64,000 nucleotides of DNA from Bidens hawaiensis (lineage: Eukaryota; Streptophyta; Magnoliopsida; Asterales; Asteraceae): contig JAIQDT010003581.1 in the NCBI GenBank assembly GCA_021521415.1, positions 124,001-188,000 on the forward strand, written 5' to 3'. The notes under the pieces were generated by a model, which saw nothing but the letters and a program-made list of their open reading frames with translations, searched no databases and was not told the DNA's origin. How positions within the stretch are numbered: position 1 is the stretch's first letter; every line of letters starts with the position of its first letter. Below, in pieces: positions 25,031 to 37,179 of this stretch. Position numbers and translations under genes: made by a program.

Positions 25031-26026
25031 TTCTGCGTACTAATTTTAGATTGACCACTATGGAGTTATAAGCATTAATTAAAATTCAAATAAAATGTCA
25101 TTAGAACCACAAATCAATAAATTTACTCATAGGATTTGGTTTTGCACCATTTCAATTTTTACCTGACAAAGTTATGGCTCAACCTTTGTTGTCCAAGAAT
25201 TATGTTAATTCTGAATCATTACAATTAGTAATGTCTTTTACATTTTGAAATGGTTTTTTGATGAAAATAAATTATAATCCATTGATGGGGTGATTAATAT
25301 ATCATATAAAGAATATGTATCATCTAACCCTTATGGTTATGTTATAATTGAAAGTTAAATTGAAACATAAAGTTATGAAGAATGTAAGAACTTTGTTAAG
25401 GTGTGACCACTGAAGATCATCTTCCAACCTCTAGTTCTTTGTCTCTTCCACAACACACAAAATGGTGTATAGATTATGTGGGATCCTTGACATGAATATA
25501 TGATTGCTTTGAAACCATGCAAATGAAGAAGATGAACAGGAATAAAAGAAACCTTAAATATAGTTTGTTTTTGTAAAAAGTTATAAAACTTGGATAAGGG
25601 GAAAGGGGGTGGGGTGAATGGTTTTGGGGGAGTTTTGGGTTGTATTATATTGTATTTTTAAGATATGTGATGGAACATTTGCTACAATAATTAAATAGAT
25701 ACAATACTTAGACTAGTTACATGTATAAAGGTCCATGTAACAATTTATTGTGTTATAAAAATGAAAGAAACACACTTACGAGTTATAACTTATTATGTAT
25801 AGGAAAAACGTATATATAACTTATTAGGGACTCCAAATATCAAGTTAGGTTATACGAGTTTCCAAACGTTTTAAATACGTAACATAGTATAACTAACGCT
25901 GTGAGTTAACGATTTTCGTTTCGTTAAGAATTACGAACATGCTATCATAGAAAGTATGAAATAACATTAGTATCAATGACCAATAACATGATTAAAACAT
26001 AGACATACAACATTTCATTGATTATA
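25031..26026. other. Unassigned AT-rich sequence between element B and LTR C
   Basis: I see no gene, repeat or element end in this ~1 kb. It is the right-hand flank of element B's insertion site and the left-hand flank of LTR C. It may be old intergenic DNA or unrecognised element remains. Confidence 0.5.
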
Positions 26027-26099
26027 TGTAACATCCCGAATTTCTATGAATACCATTAAGATATTATTCACTTTGGAAGAATTAAGTTTGGTTAATAAA
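26027..26099 (+). mobile_element. LTR C (gypsy type), first 73 bp
   Basis: It begins TGTAACATCCCGAATTTC, the start shared by gypsy LTRs here, and stops where the Athila-like element begins. The LTR resumes at 34271. Confidence 0.65.
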
Positions 26100-27846
26100 T
26101 GATATACGTCTATTTATACATCTCGAATCCCTTGTAAATTTATGTTTACTTAATGTTTTGAGTTCGGTTTGATTCATGTTTCGTTAATCTTTTATTATTT
26201 AAGGTCTTGAGTCAAGTTTATTTGATATTATCGTGTTTTTAATCTTTTGGTGTCTTGCATGTTAAATCCAATTCTTTCTATCATTTCATAATATGTTTGA
26301 GTTCGTTTTGCTCGTTAATGATTATATGATTACTTCACTAATGTTTTGTTATGTTTTCATATATGTGGTGGCTTGGAGAAACAAGGGAAGCAAGTTCTAG
26401 AAGGTTCTAAGCGTTACTTGGAGTTTAAGGAAGATAGTTATCAAGATTTAACAAGATTAAACAAGAAAAAAAAGCAAAAATCCGAAACCCACCCCAGGAG
26501 GGCGCCGCCACACGCGAAGCCAGAAGGCAATATGCCTTCGCGCAGCGCCTAGGTCTCCCTGGTCAGCCATCTTTGCAAGTCCAAGCCCGTTACTCGCTTA
26601 TATAAACATCTCTTGCAAACCTAGCCGAGTTAAGCTTAATTACAGCCGATTTCAAGAAGAAAAAGCAATGTTTTGAAGGATTTTGGAGGTTGAATACATT
26701 AGAGATCATAGAGCTCTCATACAAGTGTTCGAGGATCGATTAAGAATGGTTCTTTCGTTCTTTTTCATTATCCTTGTTCATTATCTATCATGATTCTCTT
26801 TTGTTTTATTTGTTCTAGTTATTTGATAATGATTCTAGGCTAGACTTCATGTCTACCTAGGTTTGATGAGCATGTGTTGACTTGATTCTTGCTTTGGACA
26901 TTTGATTTGATTATGGTTTCGTTATTTTAATAGTAAAAGACTTGATTTTTCTTTCATGATGCATATGGGTGTTTATTATCTTGATTGATTGTTAATTATA
27001 GCTTCACATAGATCTTTAATCTTTTGATTGTGTTCTTTAGATTTAGGGTTTATGTTTAATCATTACTTGGTGTTTTGATTATTGTGATTAAATGGGCCCA
27101 TTAGATCATAGAAGCTAGTTGATAGTTGGTTAGGGTTTTGAATGTTTTGCTATATTCCAATAGCTGTAAGGTGAGGAGTTGTTCATGTGTCTTGGTTAAT
27201 TGCATGCTAGGATATATAGTGACAATATTCTTGCTTATTGTGTTGATCCATGTTCATGATGTCATGTTGGTTTATCAAGTTATCTAGGGTTTAGTGTTTC
27301 GTGAGATTGCCTGCCTAAGATACTATTAATTAACCCTATTTGATAACTGTAAGGAAATCAATATAACTGATTGCTTAATAATCTAATAATTGTTCTTTGG
27401 GATTTCGTTTGATTCAGGCAAGGGTCCTTTAGGGTTTGTTAGATGAATATGTTTTGAAATCAGTTTCCATAATCATGTTATTTGTCCATTGCTTGATGAT
27501 TGTTGTTGCATGGGATTCTTACCTAGGTAGATTCCTTCTCTGATTGGTTTCGATCTCGTGATTAATTTCTTTTTTTCTCGTTCACTTGTTTGTTTAATTT
27601 CTTAGCTTAATCTTAGTTTAAAATCCCCCTTTAAACATTAATAATAAATAGTCGTGTCGTAAGTCGAGTCTAATTAGTTAATTAACGTAATTTATATAGT
27701 CCAGTGGGTTCGATATTTCAGACTTACTTAGCTTTAGTACAATTGATCGGTTCATTTGCCGATGTCTTGTGTAGTTGAGTCTTAAGTCTAGTTTTTATTA
27801 CTTGTTTAGTTTAGTTAATATTTAATTGACTGTTTCTAGCATATCA
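26100..27846 (+). mobile_element. Athila-like element, 5' LTR
   Basis: This 1,747-bp LTR runs from TGATATACGTC to TAGCATATCA and is matched by 32545-34270 with modest divergence. Flanking bases are ATAAA (26095-26099) and ATAAT (34271-34275), a target duplication with one mismatch. The TGATAT...ATATCA ends and the primer site that follows are typical of Athila/Tat elements. Confidence 0.88.
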
Positions 27847-27852
27847 AGTTTT

Positions 27853-27870
27853 TTGGCGCCGTTGCCGGGG
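27853..27870 (+). other. Athila-like primer-binding site
   Basis: TGGCGCCGTTGCCGGGGA lies a few bases inside the 5' LTR. This is the tRNA-Asp-type site well known from Athila-group gypsy elements. Confidence 0.9.
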
Positions 27871-28035
27871 ACTCTTGGCGATTGCGTTAATAGCTTTACT
27901 TGGACTTACTTGCTATATTCATGCTATTTGTTTATTTTTGTTTGAGTCGTAGGAGTCTAATTTAAGTTTTAGTTTATTTTTATTTATTTTTAAGTTTTCG
28001 AGTCTACTCACTTGGTCTGTTGCGTTTTCAGGTTT

Positions 28036-30437
28036 ATGCCACATATTCGTTCGCAAGGACCACCGTCAGAGGCTAGTTCGTCACAAAAATCGTCACCACA
28101 CAGTTCACCACCAGAAAGCCCGAGAAGTCAGACAGACGTTCAAATGGCCGAAGATAGAACTATTGTTGCTCAAGCCTTCGATGGTTTAGCTGGAAACTAG
28201 TCATGCATTGTCATTCCCGCAATCAACAATCCTAACTCGTGGCAAATCCCGTCATACGTCATGAACAACATCGTTCAAACCAATCAGTTTAATGGGCGTG
28301 ATGACGAGGATGCACCGGCTCACATCAACCGAATTTACCGCGTTTGAAAACGTTTAATTTACAAGGTGCTACCGAAGATGCTATTTTCTTACATCTGTTT
28401 CCGTTTTCACTTGCAGGTAAAGCAGCTATCTGGCTTGACACTTAACCGCCTGGCACGTTCACCACTTGGGAAGCACTACGTTCTGCGTTTATCAAGAGAT
28501 ATTTCCCGCCGGCTAAAGCGGCTATTCTTCGTGATCAGATTCACTTGTTTCACATGGAGCCAGATGAACAATATTGTCATGCTTGGGAGCGTTTTCAGAG
28601 CTTGCTGTCTCGATGCTCACAGAATGGTCTCACACCATGGGCTCTCGTGGAAAAATTTTACAATAGGCTGAACTACGAAACCCAGGTTCGGTTCGACACG
28701 GCCGCGGGACGAAGTCTACTGGCTAGGAAGAATGTCGCCGAATGTAATGAGATTTTTGAGAGTTTCGCTCAATCGGACCTCGCCAAAAGGCCACAACACG
28801 GGAATTCCACTCCCGTTAGCAGTACATCCTCATCCGCTCGAGGTGTACACCAGGTTAATCTGGATACTAGTGTGGCTACTGCTTTGGAATCACTAACCCG
28901 GCAGGTTAAGGAGCTGAAGGCCAAGGTGGACAGATGTGAGTTTTGTAGAGGTGTACATGGTGCGTTGGAGTGCCCGGTTATGAATCAACAGGTTGACTTT
29001 GTTGCTGGTCAAAATAGGTTTCCCAACAATTATAACAACAGTCAGAATTGGAACACCTACAAGAACCCGAATCAGAATAATGCTAATTGGCGTCCGTCGG
29101 GTGCACCACCCGGATTTCAAAATTCTTATGCTCCAGGACAAGGTCAGTATTATAATAATAATAACACCGATGGTACTAATATTCAAAATAATGTGCAGGA
29201 TTCGAACGGTGGACTTGGGCGTTTGGAAGAGATGATGAAGCTAATCTTGGAGAGAGATCAAGTTACACATAAAAAGTTAGCCGAACACGATTTGCTCTTC
29301 AAGAATCAACAATCTTCTATTCTCGATATTCAAAGAACTGTTGGTGATATTGCTCGTCATTTAGAAGAAAGGCCCCCAGGTCAGTTTTCGGGTATCCCTC
29401 AAACTAATCCGGCTGCTCAATTGAAAACCATATCCACTCGTAGTGGTAGGGTTTTTGGTCCGGAGGTAGTTAGTAGAGAAATTAGGGAAGATATGGACGA
29501 TGAGTTGATAGATGAGGAGATAGAGGTAGAAGCTTCAGGTAAGTCACATAGTACAACACCAATCATAGAGCCGCAAGTTAAGAAAAACACCGATAAGAAG
29601 CCGGTTGGAGCCCGGCCACCACCGCACACCATTGACCTAGCCTATGTACCGTATCCCGCTCGTCTAAAGAATCAAAAGTATAAAAAAGATTACGGGCATT
29701 TTCTTAATATATTTAGTCAATTGAATGTTAACCTCCCGTTCGTTGAAGTCCTCCAGCATATGCCTAAGTACGCCAAATTTTTGAAAGACCTTCTTAAAAG
29801 AAAGGATAAGTTGGAGGAGCTGTCGACTGTGCCCCTAAATGGAGAATGTTCCGCAGTAGTGCTCAATAAAGTTCAGGAGAAATTATCCGACCCTGGTGTT
29901 TTTACCATTCCATGCCTTTTCGGAAGTGATACGACATGTCAAGCATTAGCCGATCTAGGAGCTAGTATAAACCTTATGCCATATTCTTTGTATGATAAGC
30001 TAGACCTAGGAGAGCTCACCCCCACTCGTATGACGTTGTCTTTAGCCGATCGTTCCGTTAAGTATCCAAGGGGTGTCGTTGAGAATTTGCTCGTTAAGGT
30101 AGAAAATTTGGTTTTCCCCGCAGATTTCGTTGTTTTAGATATGGAGGCCGACGAGAGAGTTCCTATCATTTTAGGTCGTCCGTTTTTACGTGCTTATAGG
30201 GAAATTATTGATGTGTTTGAAGGTAAGATCACTCTTAGAGCCGGTGATGATAGTGCCACCTATTTAGCTAAGTCCATGAGACATCCGAGTGGTCAAGACG
30301 GTCTCATTGATCCATGTCACCTAGTTTACTCGATAGAATCATTTAGCTCGGGCATGGGCCCTAGTTTTGACGATTTCCGTTCTATAAGTTTAAGTGTGGG
30401 AAAGAGCGAGCGGTTTCTAGTTCTCGGGAAATGGTGA
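28036..30437 (+). pseudogene. gag: Athila-like gag-protease, damaged near its 5' end
   Basis: Gag packages element RNA and the protease matures it. The likely start is ATG 28036, 5 bp after a 3'-splice-like TTGCGTTTTCAG. A TAG at 28198-28200, a frameshift near 28345 (after RIYRV) and a TAA near 28443 break the first ~400 bp. From about 28450 to 30437 the frame is open for more than 630 codons. It holds the gag core (FHMEPDEQYCHAWERF, FYNRLNYETQVRFD), a Cys-His knuckle CEFCRGVHGALECP, an Asn/Gln-rich stretch and a retroviral-type protease (ALADLGASINLMPYSLYDKL, PIILGRPFLRAY). RT, RNase H and integrase are absent, so even an undamaged copy would need a partner. Confidence 0.85.
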
Positions 30438-30601
30438 AGCATGTGGGAGAAAAAGGTGGTGGTAAGCGAAAGATTGAGAAGGTTCGTGGAGTTACAAAGA
30501 AGAAGACCAAGTTTGATGAATGGTCGGACGGTGATTCGGTATCCTTGAGGGCGTTGGAGTTCTACCGAGGTGGAGGAAGCTCCACTCGGTCCGCCACGTG
30601 A
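30431..30601 (+). pseudogene. Basic tail downstream of the Athila-like protease
   Basis: A short frame overlaps the end of the gag-protease frame by a few bases and encodes a Lys/Arg-rich stretch (GEKGGGKRKIEKVRG, KKKTKF) before TGA at 30599-30601. It is probably the original C-terminus of gag-protease, put out of frame by an indel near 30420. No function is recognised. Confidence 0.4.
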
Positions 30602-31279
30602 TTCGCATATCATGGGTTCTTGAGTGAAAGCTCAAGTGTATAGTTTGTATACTTTATTTCATTTTTATTTTTATTTTCTTTTTCTTTGAGTCACTAACGT
30701 AGTCTTTTGTATTTCTTCTTTGTTTTGGTGTTTTTGGAGTTTTTCTAGGTAAAAGAGAGACTGTATGAGCTAGAGAGAAGATTCCCCAAGGAAGACTTTA
30801 ATGAAAAACACAAGTGTGGGGATGGAGCAGCTGAGCCGTATACTTTTTATTTATTTATTTGCTGCTAATTATTCATAATTTATTTGTTGGTTGGTAAAAC
30901 ACTTTAAATGCTTAATATCTATCACTTTGATAAGATACATTTATTAGACATGTTTATTTGTTTTGTTTGGCCGCTTACGTTTGTTCGTGAGAGAAGGAGT
31001 TACCATTTGCTGAGCACGTTCGTAGTTGGAGGGCATTCATGGAAGAAGACTCTAGCATCATGTTTCATGCGCATATTACCAGCTAAGTCTTTTCTATTTA
31101 TCTAGCCTATTAACTATTTATTTTGTTTTTATAATTTTAGAGTCTTAGTTTTTGTAGTCCGACTTTATTTTTAATTTTATTTTTGTTTTAAGTCGTCCTT
31201 ATCTCTGCATTGAGAACAATGCAAAATTTAAGTGTGGGGATAGGATATTTGAGTCATAGTTTAATTTTGTTTTAAATTA

Positions 31280-31310
<31 letters not shown>

Positions 31311-32527
31311 AAAATTGAAAAATATTTTAAAAAATGTCCCTTGAATATAGTTTTTTTGCGTTAAAGTGGGAGATGATGATATTTATCGGGAAATCGGTTT
31401 TTCAAACTACTAATAATATGAGATAAATAAAAGAAAACGAACTTAACTTGGGATGTGTCGGTAGGCTCAGCCTTGAAAATGAAAGGGCAATTTGATAAAA
31501 TGGTTAAAACGGAAATCTTTTGTGGGTAAAGCGTTTTGTCCGTGGAAGATAAGTAATGAAAGGTCGGGCCATACTCAAGCCTCAATTATTGGTATGAAAA
31601 GTGAAAATATTATAAGTTTTAAAAAATCTGAAAACGTTATCATATGATGCTTGGGTAGGTTTAACGTTAGAGTATGCCGTGTAGCCTGTGATATAAATCT
31701 TAAACTGCTAGTTTAGTGTTTTACACCTCATTGGCGTATGGTTTTATAACCTTAAATCTTGTATTGATGGGATGCTTCGGGTTCGGAGACCATGGGTCTG
31801 TATGTAGTTTATTCATCTGGGTATTCACAATTCCTAAGTAGGGTTGTGGATATTTAAAATAAAGCCAAAAAGAGCAAACCCTTATAAGTCTATAAACATG
31901 ATCACAAGAGTACAAAAGTACAAATTCACTACAGACTTGATCATCCACGCTGTTAGCCATGTGGGGTCCCCTTGCTCGCGTCTCATTACCATTAAGAAAC
32001 GGACCACAAGAGACACACTACATGTAAGCCCTACAGATGAAATTTTGCATGCTCACCTATGGTGATGGGTTCAGGGTATTGCTTGATAATGGGGGTATGT
32101 CATGTTGTGGGGAACACTAGCTATTAATTAATTGAACCTTAATCGTATCTAATGGCTACTTGGTTGACTTTGATGCTTAAGCTTAGGTGGATAAACAATA
32201 ACCTTAATCGTCTTAACTATTCATGAAAAAAATAAGCGCAACAAAAGTTTTAAATCTGCTAATTTTGAGGTTTAAGTCAAGTTGGGGTGGTCTGGTCCGG
32301 TAAAAGCTGAAAATAAGCGGGTCTTAATAGTGTAAACCACTGAGTACTAATTGTCGGATCTTATTTTTCCCGGTAAAGATTAAGGCATGGGTTTAAGTGG
32401 ACAACAATGTCGGTGATCGCGGTTTTTGCGTTCTTTTAAGCTTTAAAGATTAACCTATATATTTGTAAGACTATATTTTCCGATTCTGATCCAACTGCAT
32501 AAGACTTTTTCAGGGACGAAAAAAAGA
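30602..32527 (+). mobile_element. Athila-like 3' non-coding region
   Basis: The ~1.9 kb between the protease and the 3' LTR lack any RT or integrase motif. They contain an A-rich stretch at 31268-31340 and several copies of AAGTGTGGG(G), at about 30391, 30812 and 31230, resembling the element's own polypurine tract. Small open frames here match nothing I know. Confidence 0.65.
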
Positions 32528-32544
32528 GTAAGTGTGGGGATATT
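32528..32544 (+). other. Athila-like polypurine tract
   Basis: GTAAGTGTGGGGATATT lies immediately before the 3' LTR start TGATATACG at 32545. It is the AAGTGTGGGG-type primer usual in Athila-group elements. Confidence 0.85.
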
Positions 32545-34270
32545 TGATATACGTCTATTTATACATCTCGAATCCCTTGTAAAGTTATGTTTACTTAATG
32601 TTTTGAGTTCAGTTTGATTCATGTTTCGTTAATCTTTTATTATTTAAGGTCTTGAGTCAAGTTTATTTGATATTTGTCATGTTTTTAATCTTTTGGTGTC
32701 TTGCATGTTAAATCCAATTCTTTCTATTATTTCATAATATGTTTGAGTTCATTTTGCTCGTTAATGATTATATGATTACTTCACTAATGTTTTGTTATGT
32801 TTTCATATATGTGGTGGCTTGGAGAAACAAGGGAAGCAAGTTCTAGAAGGTTCTAAGCGTTACTTGGAGTTTAAGGAAGATAATTATCAAGATTTAACAA
32901 GATTAAACAAGAAAAAAAAAAGCAAAAATCCGAAATCCCACCCTAAGAAGGCGCCGCCACACGCGAAGCCAGAAGGCAATATGCCTTTGCGCTGCGCCTA
33001 GGGCTCCCTGGTCAGCCATCTTTGCAAGTCCAAGCCCGTTACTCGCTTATATAAACATCTCTTGCAAACCTAGCCGAGTTAAGCTTAATTGCAGCCGATT
33101 TCAAGAGGAAAAAGCAAGTTTTTGAAGGATTTTGGAGGTTGAATACATTAGAGATCATAGAGCTCTCATACAAGTGTTCGAGGATCGATTAAGAAGGGTT
33201 CTTTCGTTCTTTTTCATTATCCTTGTTCATTATCTATCATGATTCTCTTTTGTTTTATTTGTTCTAGTTATTTGATAATGATTCTAGGCTAGACTTCATG
33301 TCTACCTAGGTTTGATGAGCATGTGTTGACTTGATTCTTGCTTTGGACATTTGATTTGATTATGGTTTCGTTATTTTAATAGTAAAAGACTTGATTTTCC
33401 TTTCATGATGCATATGGGTGTTTATTATCTTGATTGATTGTTAATTATAGCTTCACATAGATCTTTAATCTTTTGATTGTGTTCTTTAGATTTAGGGTTT
33501 ATGTTTAATCATTACTTGATGTTTTAATTATTGTGATTAAATGTGCCCATTAGATCATAGAAGCTAGTTGATAGTTGGTTAGGGTTTTGAATGTTTTGCT
33601 ATATTCCAATAGCTGTAAGGTGAGGAGTTGTTCATTTGTCTTGGTTAATTGCATGCTAGGATATATAGTGACAATATTCTTGCTTATTGTGTTGATCCAT
33701 GTTCATGATGTCATGTTGGTTTATCAAGTTATCTAGGGTTTAGTGTTTCGTGAGATTGCCTGCCTAAGATACTATTAATTAACCCTATTTGATAACTGTA
33801 AGGAAATCAATATAACTGATTGCTTAATAATCTAATAATTGTTCTTTGGGAATTCGTTTGATTCAGTCAAGGGTCCTTTAGGGTTTGTTAGATGAATATG
33901 TTTTGAAATCAGTTTCCATAATCATATTATTTGTCCATTGCTTGATAATTGTTGATGCATGGGATTCTTACCTAGGTAGATTGCTTCACTGATTGGTTTC
34001 GATCTCGTGATTAATTGCTTTTTTCTCGTTCACTTGTTTATTTAATTTCTTAGCTTAATCTTAGTTTAAAACCCCCCTTTAAACATTAATAATAAATAGT
34101 CGTCTCCTAAGTCGAGTCTAGTTAGTTAATTAACGTAATTAACGTACTTACTTAGCTTTAGTACAATTGATCGGTTCACTTGCCGGTGTTTTGTGTAGTT
34201 GAGTCTTAAGTCTAGTTTTTATTACTTGTTTAGCTTAGTTAATATTTAATTGACTGTTTCTAGCACATCA
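32545..34270 (+). mobile_element. Athila-like element, 3' LTR
   Basis: This 1,726-bp LTR, TGATATACG to AGCACATCA, matches the 5' LTR. It has a small deletion near 34135-34150, where the 5' copy reads TATAGTCCAGTGGGTTCG, and scattered substitutions. LTR C resumes after it. Confidence 0.88.
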
Positions 34271-34416
34271 ATAATAATAAAATATTTTTTATGTTGTCAG
34301 AATTATTTATTCAGATTAAATAATCAATTAGTAAGCCGGATAACTAAAGGGAACGTAGGCCTTAGAGGATTTGACATGGTGGGATTATGGACTTAAGATG
34401 AAGATGGGCCTAAGGT

Positions 34417-34440
34417 CCATGGGCTTAAGGAGTATAAATA
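34417..34440 (+). promoter_or_regulatory. LTR C core promoter block
   Basis: CCATGGGCTTAAG is followed 3 bp later by TATAAATACCCC. The same pair occurs in the solo LTR at 38738-38762. Confidence 0.6.
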
Positions 34441-35132
34441 CCCCTTAAACCATAAATCCTTTCCATCTCCATCATTCTACACCTTAGCCTACACCATCAA
34501 CAACGCACATTTAAGCCAAACACTATCTAAAACCATTCTAACAAGCGATCAAAGAGAAACCGATGGTAAGAAATCATTTATCTCAGCTGACCCAACATTT
34601 TAGAACCTGACACCGCAACCCCGGGATGACAAATGGGCTGTTTGAATCTAGATCTAGCTTTAATCGGGTGTTTAATCAATAAAAAACGAGCTTAAGGACC
34701 ACCTTAGCTTGGATCTAGACACCCCGAAGCTACCTAAGTTATAAACGATCAAAATCCTGCCAACCGTGGTGGTTAACGGCGGCTGACGGTGCCAGAATCA
34801 CTGAAAAACCCTAAAAACACGTTAACGATGAGCTAATCTGCATATATCCGGCGGATATGAGCCCAACGGATAAGTAAGGAGCGTATATGTGTACACATAC
34901 ACATATACGATGGATACGTAGGTTCGATTTATATGGGCACATATGTATGTACTTATACGCTGGAAAACATATACGCTGGAAACATATACGGGGGTATGAA
35001 CTTCAACCAGGGGCTCGGTCCCTTGGACCCTGCTAGGGGCTTCCACCCCTAGAACCTTGCTGCTAGGGGCGCTGCCCCAGATCCCTGTTAGCTAGGAGTT
35101 TCACTAACTTAGAAGTATGATATAGTTAGAAG

Positions 35133-36013
35133 TAGGGGTGTTTAAAACCGGATATCTGGAGTTTCGGATATCCGAACATTTCGGATAGTGGATTTCACTA
35201 TCCGAATCCGTATCCGAAATTCTGGATATCCGAATTTCGGATATTCGAAATTTCGGATATCTGTTCGGATAGTAAATAGGATATCCGAAATCTAAAAAGA
35301 AAAAAAAACAAACTGCTCCAAATTAAAATTTCATAACAATAAAATTACATATAAAAATCAAAGCTTACTGACAATTTATAATAAATCAACAAAATCTGAA
35401 TATCTCATGAACATAATAAAATCTAATAACTAGCTGTATGTCTACCTAATATGGAAGCTTTGAACACCTCCATCAGAAACTCAGACCACCACCGCAATAA
35501 ACTCAGACCACCACCATCGGAGACTTAGATCACCATTCACCTCCATCGGAGGGAGGAACGCCGGAGGCTGGAGAAGGATGTGAGGGGCGAGGAAACCGAC
35601 AGATTCGAAGATGAGGGGAATGACCACAGCTTTCCACCATAGTCGTTCATCGGTCATCAGAGGCGGCAAGGAGAGGATGAGAGGGAGACCAGATAAGAGG
35701 AGATTGGACTTGTGAAAAAAAGGAGGAGCGGCGTTAGAAACTAGGTTTTCAAAACATTCAAAAGATATATTTGAATATTAAAAAAATTAAAAAATATTTA
35801 AGTTAATATTTCGGATATTTCGGATAATCCGAATATCCGAAAAATCCCAAAATTACTATCCGAATCCGAATCCGATTTTTCGGATATCCGGGATTCGGAT
35901 ATCCGGGATTCGGATATCCGAAATTTCGGATATCCGAATTTCGGATAGTTCGGATTTGGATTTTCGGATATTTCGGATACGGATTCGGATTCGGATACTT
36001 TTGAACACCCCTA
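35133..36013. mobile_element. hAT-like non-autonomous DNA transposon
   Basis: The element starts TAGGGGTGTTTAAAA and ends in the near-complement TTTTGAACACCCCTA. Perfect 8-bp target duplications GTTAGAAG (35125-35132 and 36014-36021) flank it, which fits the hAT superfamily. Both subterminal zones (35145-35285 and 35810-35995) are packed with the palindromic unit CGGATATCCGAA and half-units. The middle (about 35460-35750) is more GC-rich and could be captured gene sequence. No transposase is encoded, so movement would need a partner's enzyme. Confidence 0.85.
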
Positions 36014-36317
36014 GTTAGAAGTAGTTAATTAATACTATAATTGTTACATAGTTAGTCGTGCCCATCTGAGAAGAGGCGTGACCATAAACTCAAAAGAAAC
36101 AAGACACATATGAGTTTCTAGCCCCTTTTCTCTGTTATATTTTCGGGGTTGTGTGCATACTCCTAAGCGTTTAGTTAATACACTTACCTTAAGTGGTAAG
36201 TGTATGCTATATGAATGTTTATGAACGATATAGGAAGAGCTAAGAGTATGTACACAGATGTATGTACATAACTTAAAGTATGTACAATATGTATGGTGGT
36301 ATGGTTGAATGCTTAAA

Positions 36318-36500
36318 GAGCTACAGACCCTAATAATATCTGCGAAGGTTAAACGGTTGCAGACCCTAATAATAGCTGCGAATGCTAAAAGGATTGTAGA
36401 CCCTAATAATATATGCGAAGGTTAAAGGTTTGCAGACCCTAATAATATATGCGAAGGTTACAGGGTTACAGACTCTAATAATATCTACGAAGGTTATAGG
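36318..36500 (+). repeat. ~42-bp minisatellite in LTR C
   Basis: Five units of the form TTGCAGACCCTAATAATATC plus TGCGAAGGTTA are present. The CCCTAATAATA core is shared with G1 and the solo LTR. Confidence 0.85.
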
Positions 36501-36774
36501 GCGAAATGCTCTTTAAAATGTATAGATAGTTATGTATGTAATTTACATGTTATAATAATGAAAGTATGAAAGAAAGAATGAAAGTATGTATGTATGTATG
36601 AAAGGAAGATAAATAGATTAAGTATGAAATATGTATCTTCAGATATGTATATATGTAATTATATATTGTATGTTGTCTGATTAACTAGAACTCACTCAGC
36701 GTAGCTGACTTTTAGTATGCACGCAGGTAAATATATTATATGAGTTGGCTTGAGAGCACGCACGTTTGAAGAAT

Positions 36775-37151
36775 TGTAAGTGCCAAGAGCAGATCTTGCA
36801 ATATGATATCAAATACCTCAACGTTATTGCGGAATATAACGTAAGGTGATTCAAGATAAACAAGTATAATACGTAAATAACACGAGGATACGCTTCAAAA
36901 CACACGTTAGATTAACGTCGGGTGCTTAAGAACTAGGTTACATAAAACACACGTTCACCACAATGATATGAACGGCCAACCCCTAAAACCCTAAACAAGA
37001 AATCTATATATAGGGGAAGCACACAACCTAGCCCAACATAAAGCCTAGGGCCACTGAGATCACAAAGGGATCTCGGTTTACATACACACACCCAAACACG
37101 AATTACATGTAGATATAACCAAGTACAAACCATCTAAAAGTAGACCCAACA
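36775..37151 (-). mobile_element. Copia D, 3' LTR
   Basis: This 377-bp LTR reads TGTAAGTGCC to GACCCAACA in plus coordinates. The minus-strand polypurine tract AAACCAAGGGGAGAT (about 37152-37166) lies just outside it, as expected for a minus-strand element. The other LTR lies beyond 64000, so the target duplication (AGAAT at 36770-36774) cannot be confirmed. A CTATATATAG TATA-like run occurs near 36999-37010. Confidence 0.8.
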
Positions 37152-37179
37152 ATCTCCCCTTGGTTTGTAGCTTCGTCTT

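Larger units (their letters stand above)
34271..36774 (+). mobile_element. LTR C (gypsy type), continued
   Basis: LTR C resumes after the Athila-like insertion. It shows the promoter block CCATGGGCTTAAG plus TATAAATA (34417-34440), a short-motif array at 34840-35095 (ATACGCTGG, GCTAGGGGC), the phrase GAGTTTCTAGCCCCTTTTCT that follows the donor in related LTRs, a ~42-bp minisatellite (36318-36500) and an acceptor-like TATGCACGCAG near 36726. The hAT-like element sits inside at 35133-36013. Similarity stops at 36774, where copia D inserted; the remaining ~300-400 bp should lie beyond the window. I see no internal domain, so whether this is a solo LTR is unknown. Confidence 0.75.

Noticed and set aside
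25031..26026. A possible host gene between element B and LTR C
   Set aside because: No frame of useful length, no splice-consistent exon set and no recognisable protein. Left as unassigned.
35481..35669. A 62-codon open frame inside the hAT-like element as a gene
   Set aside because: It matches no transposase motif. It may be captured exon sequence, but there is no support for a product.
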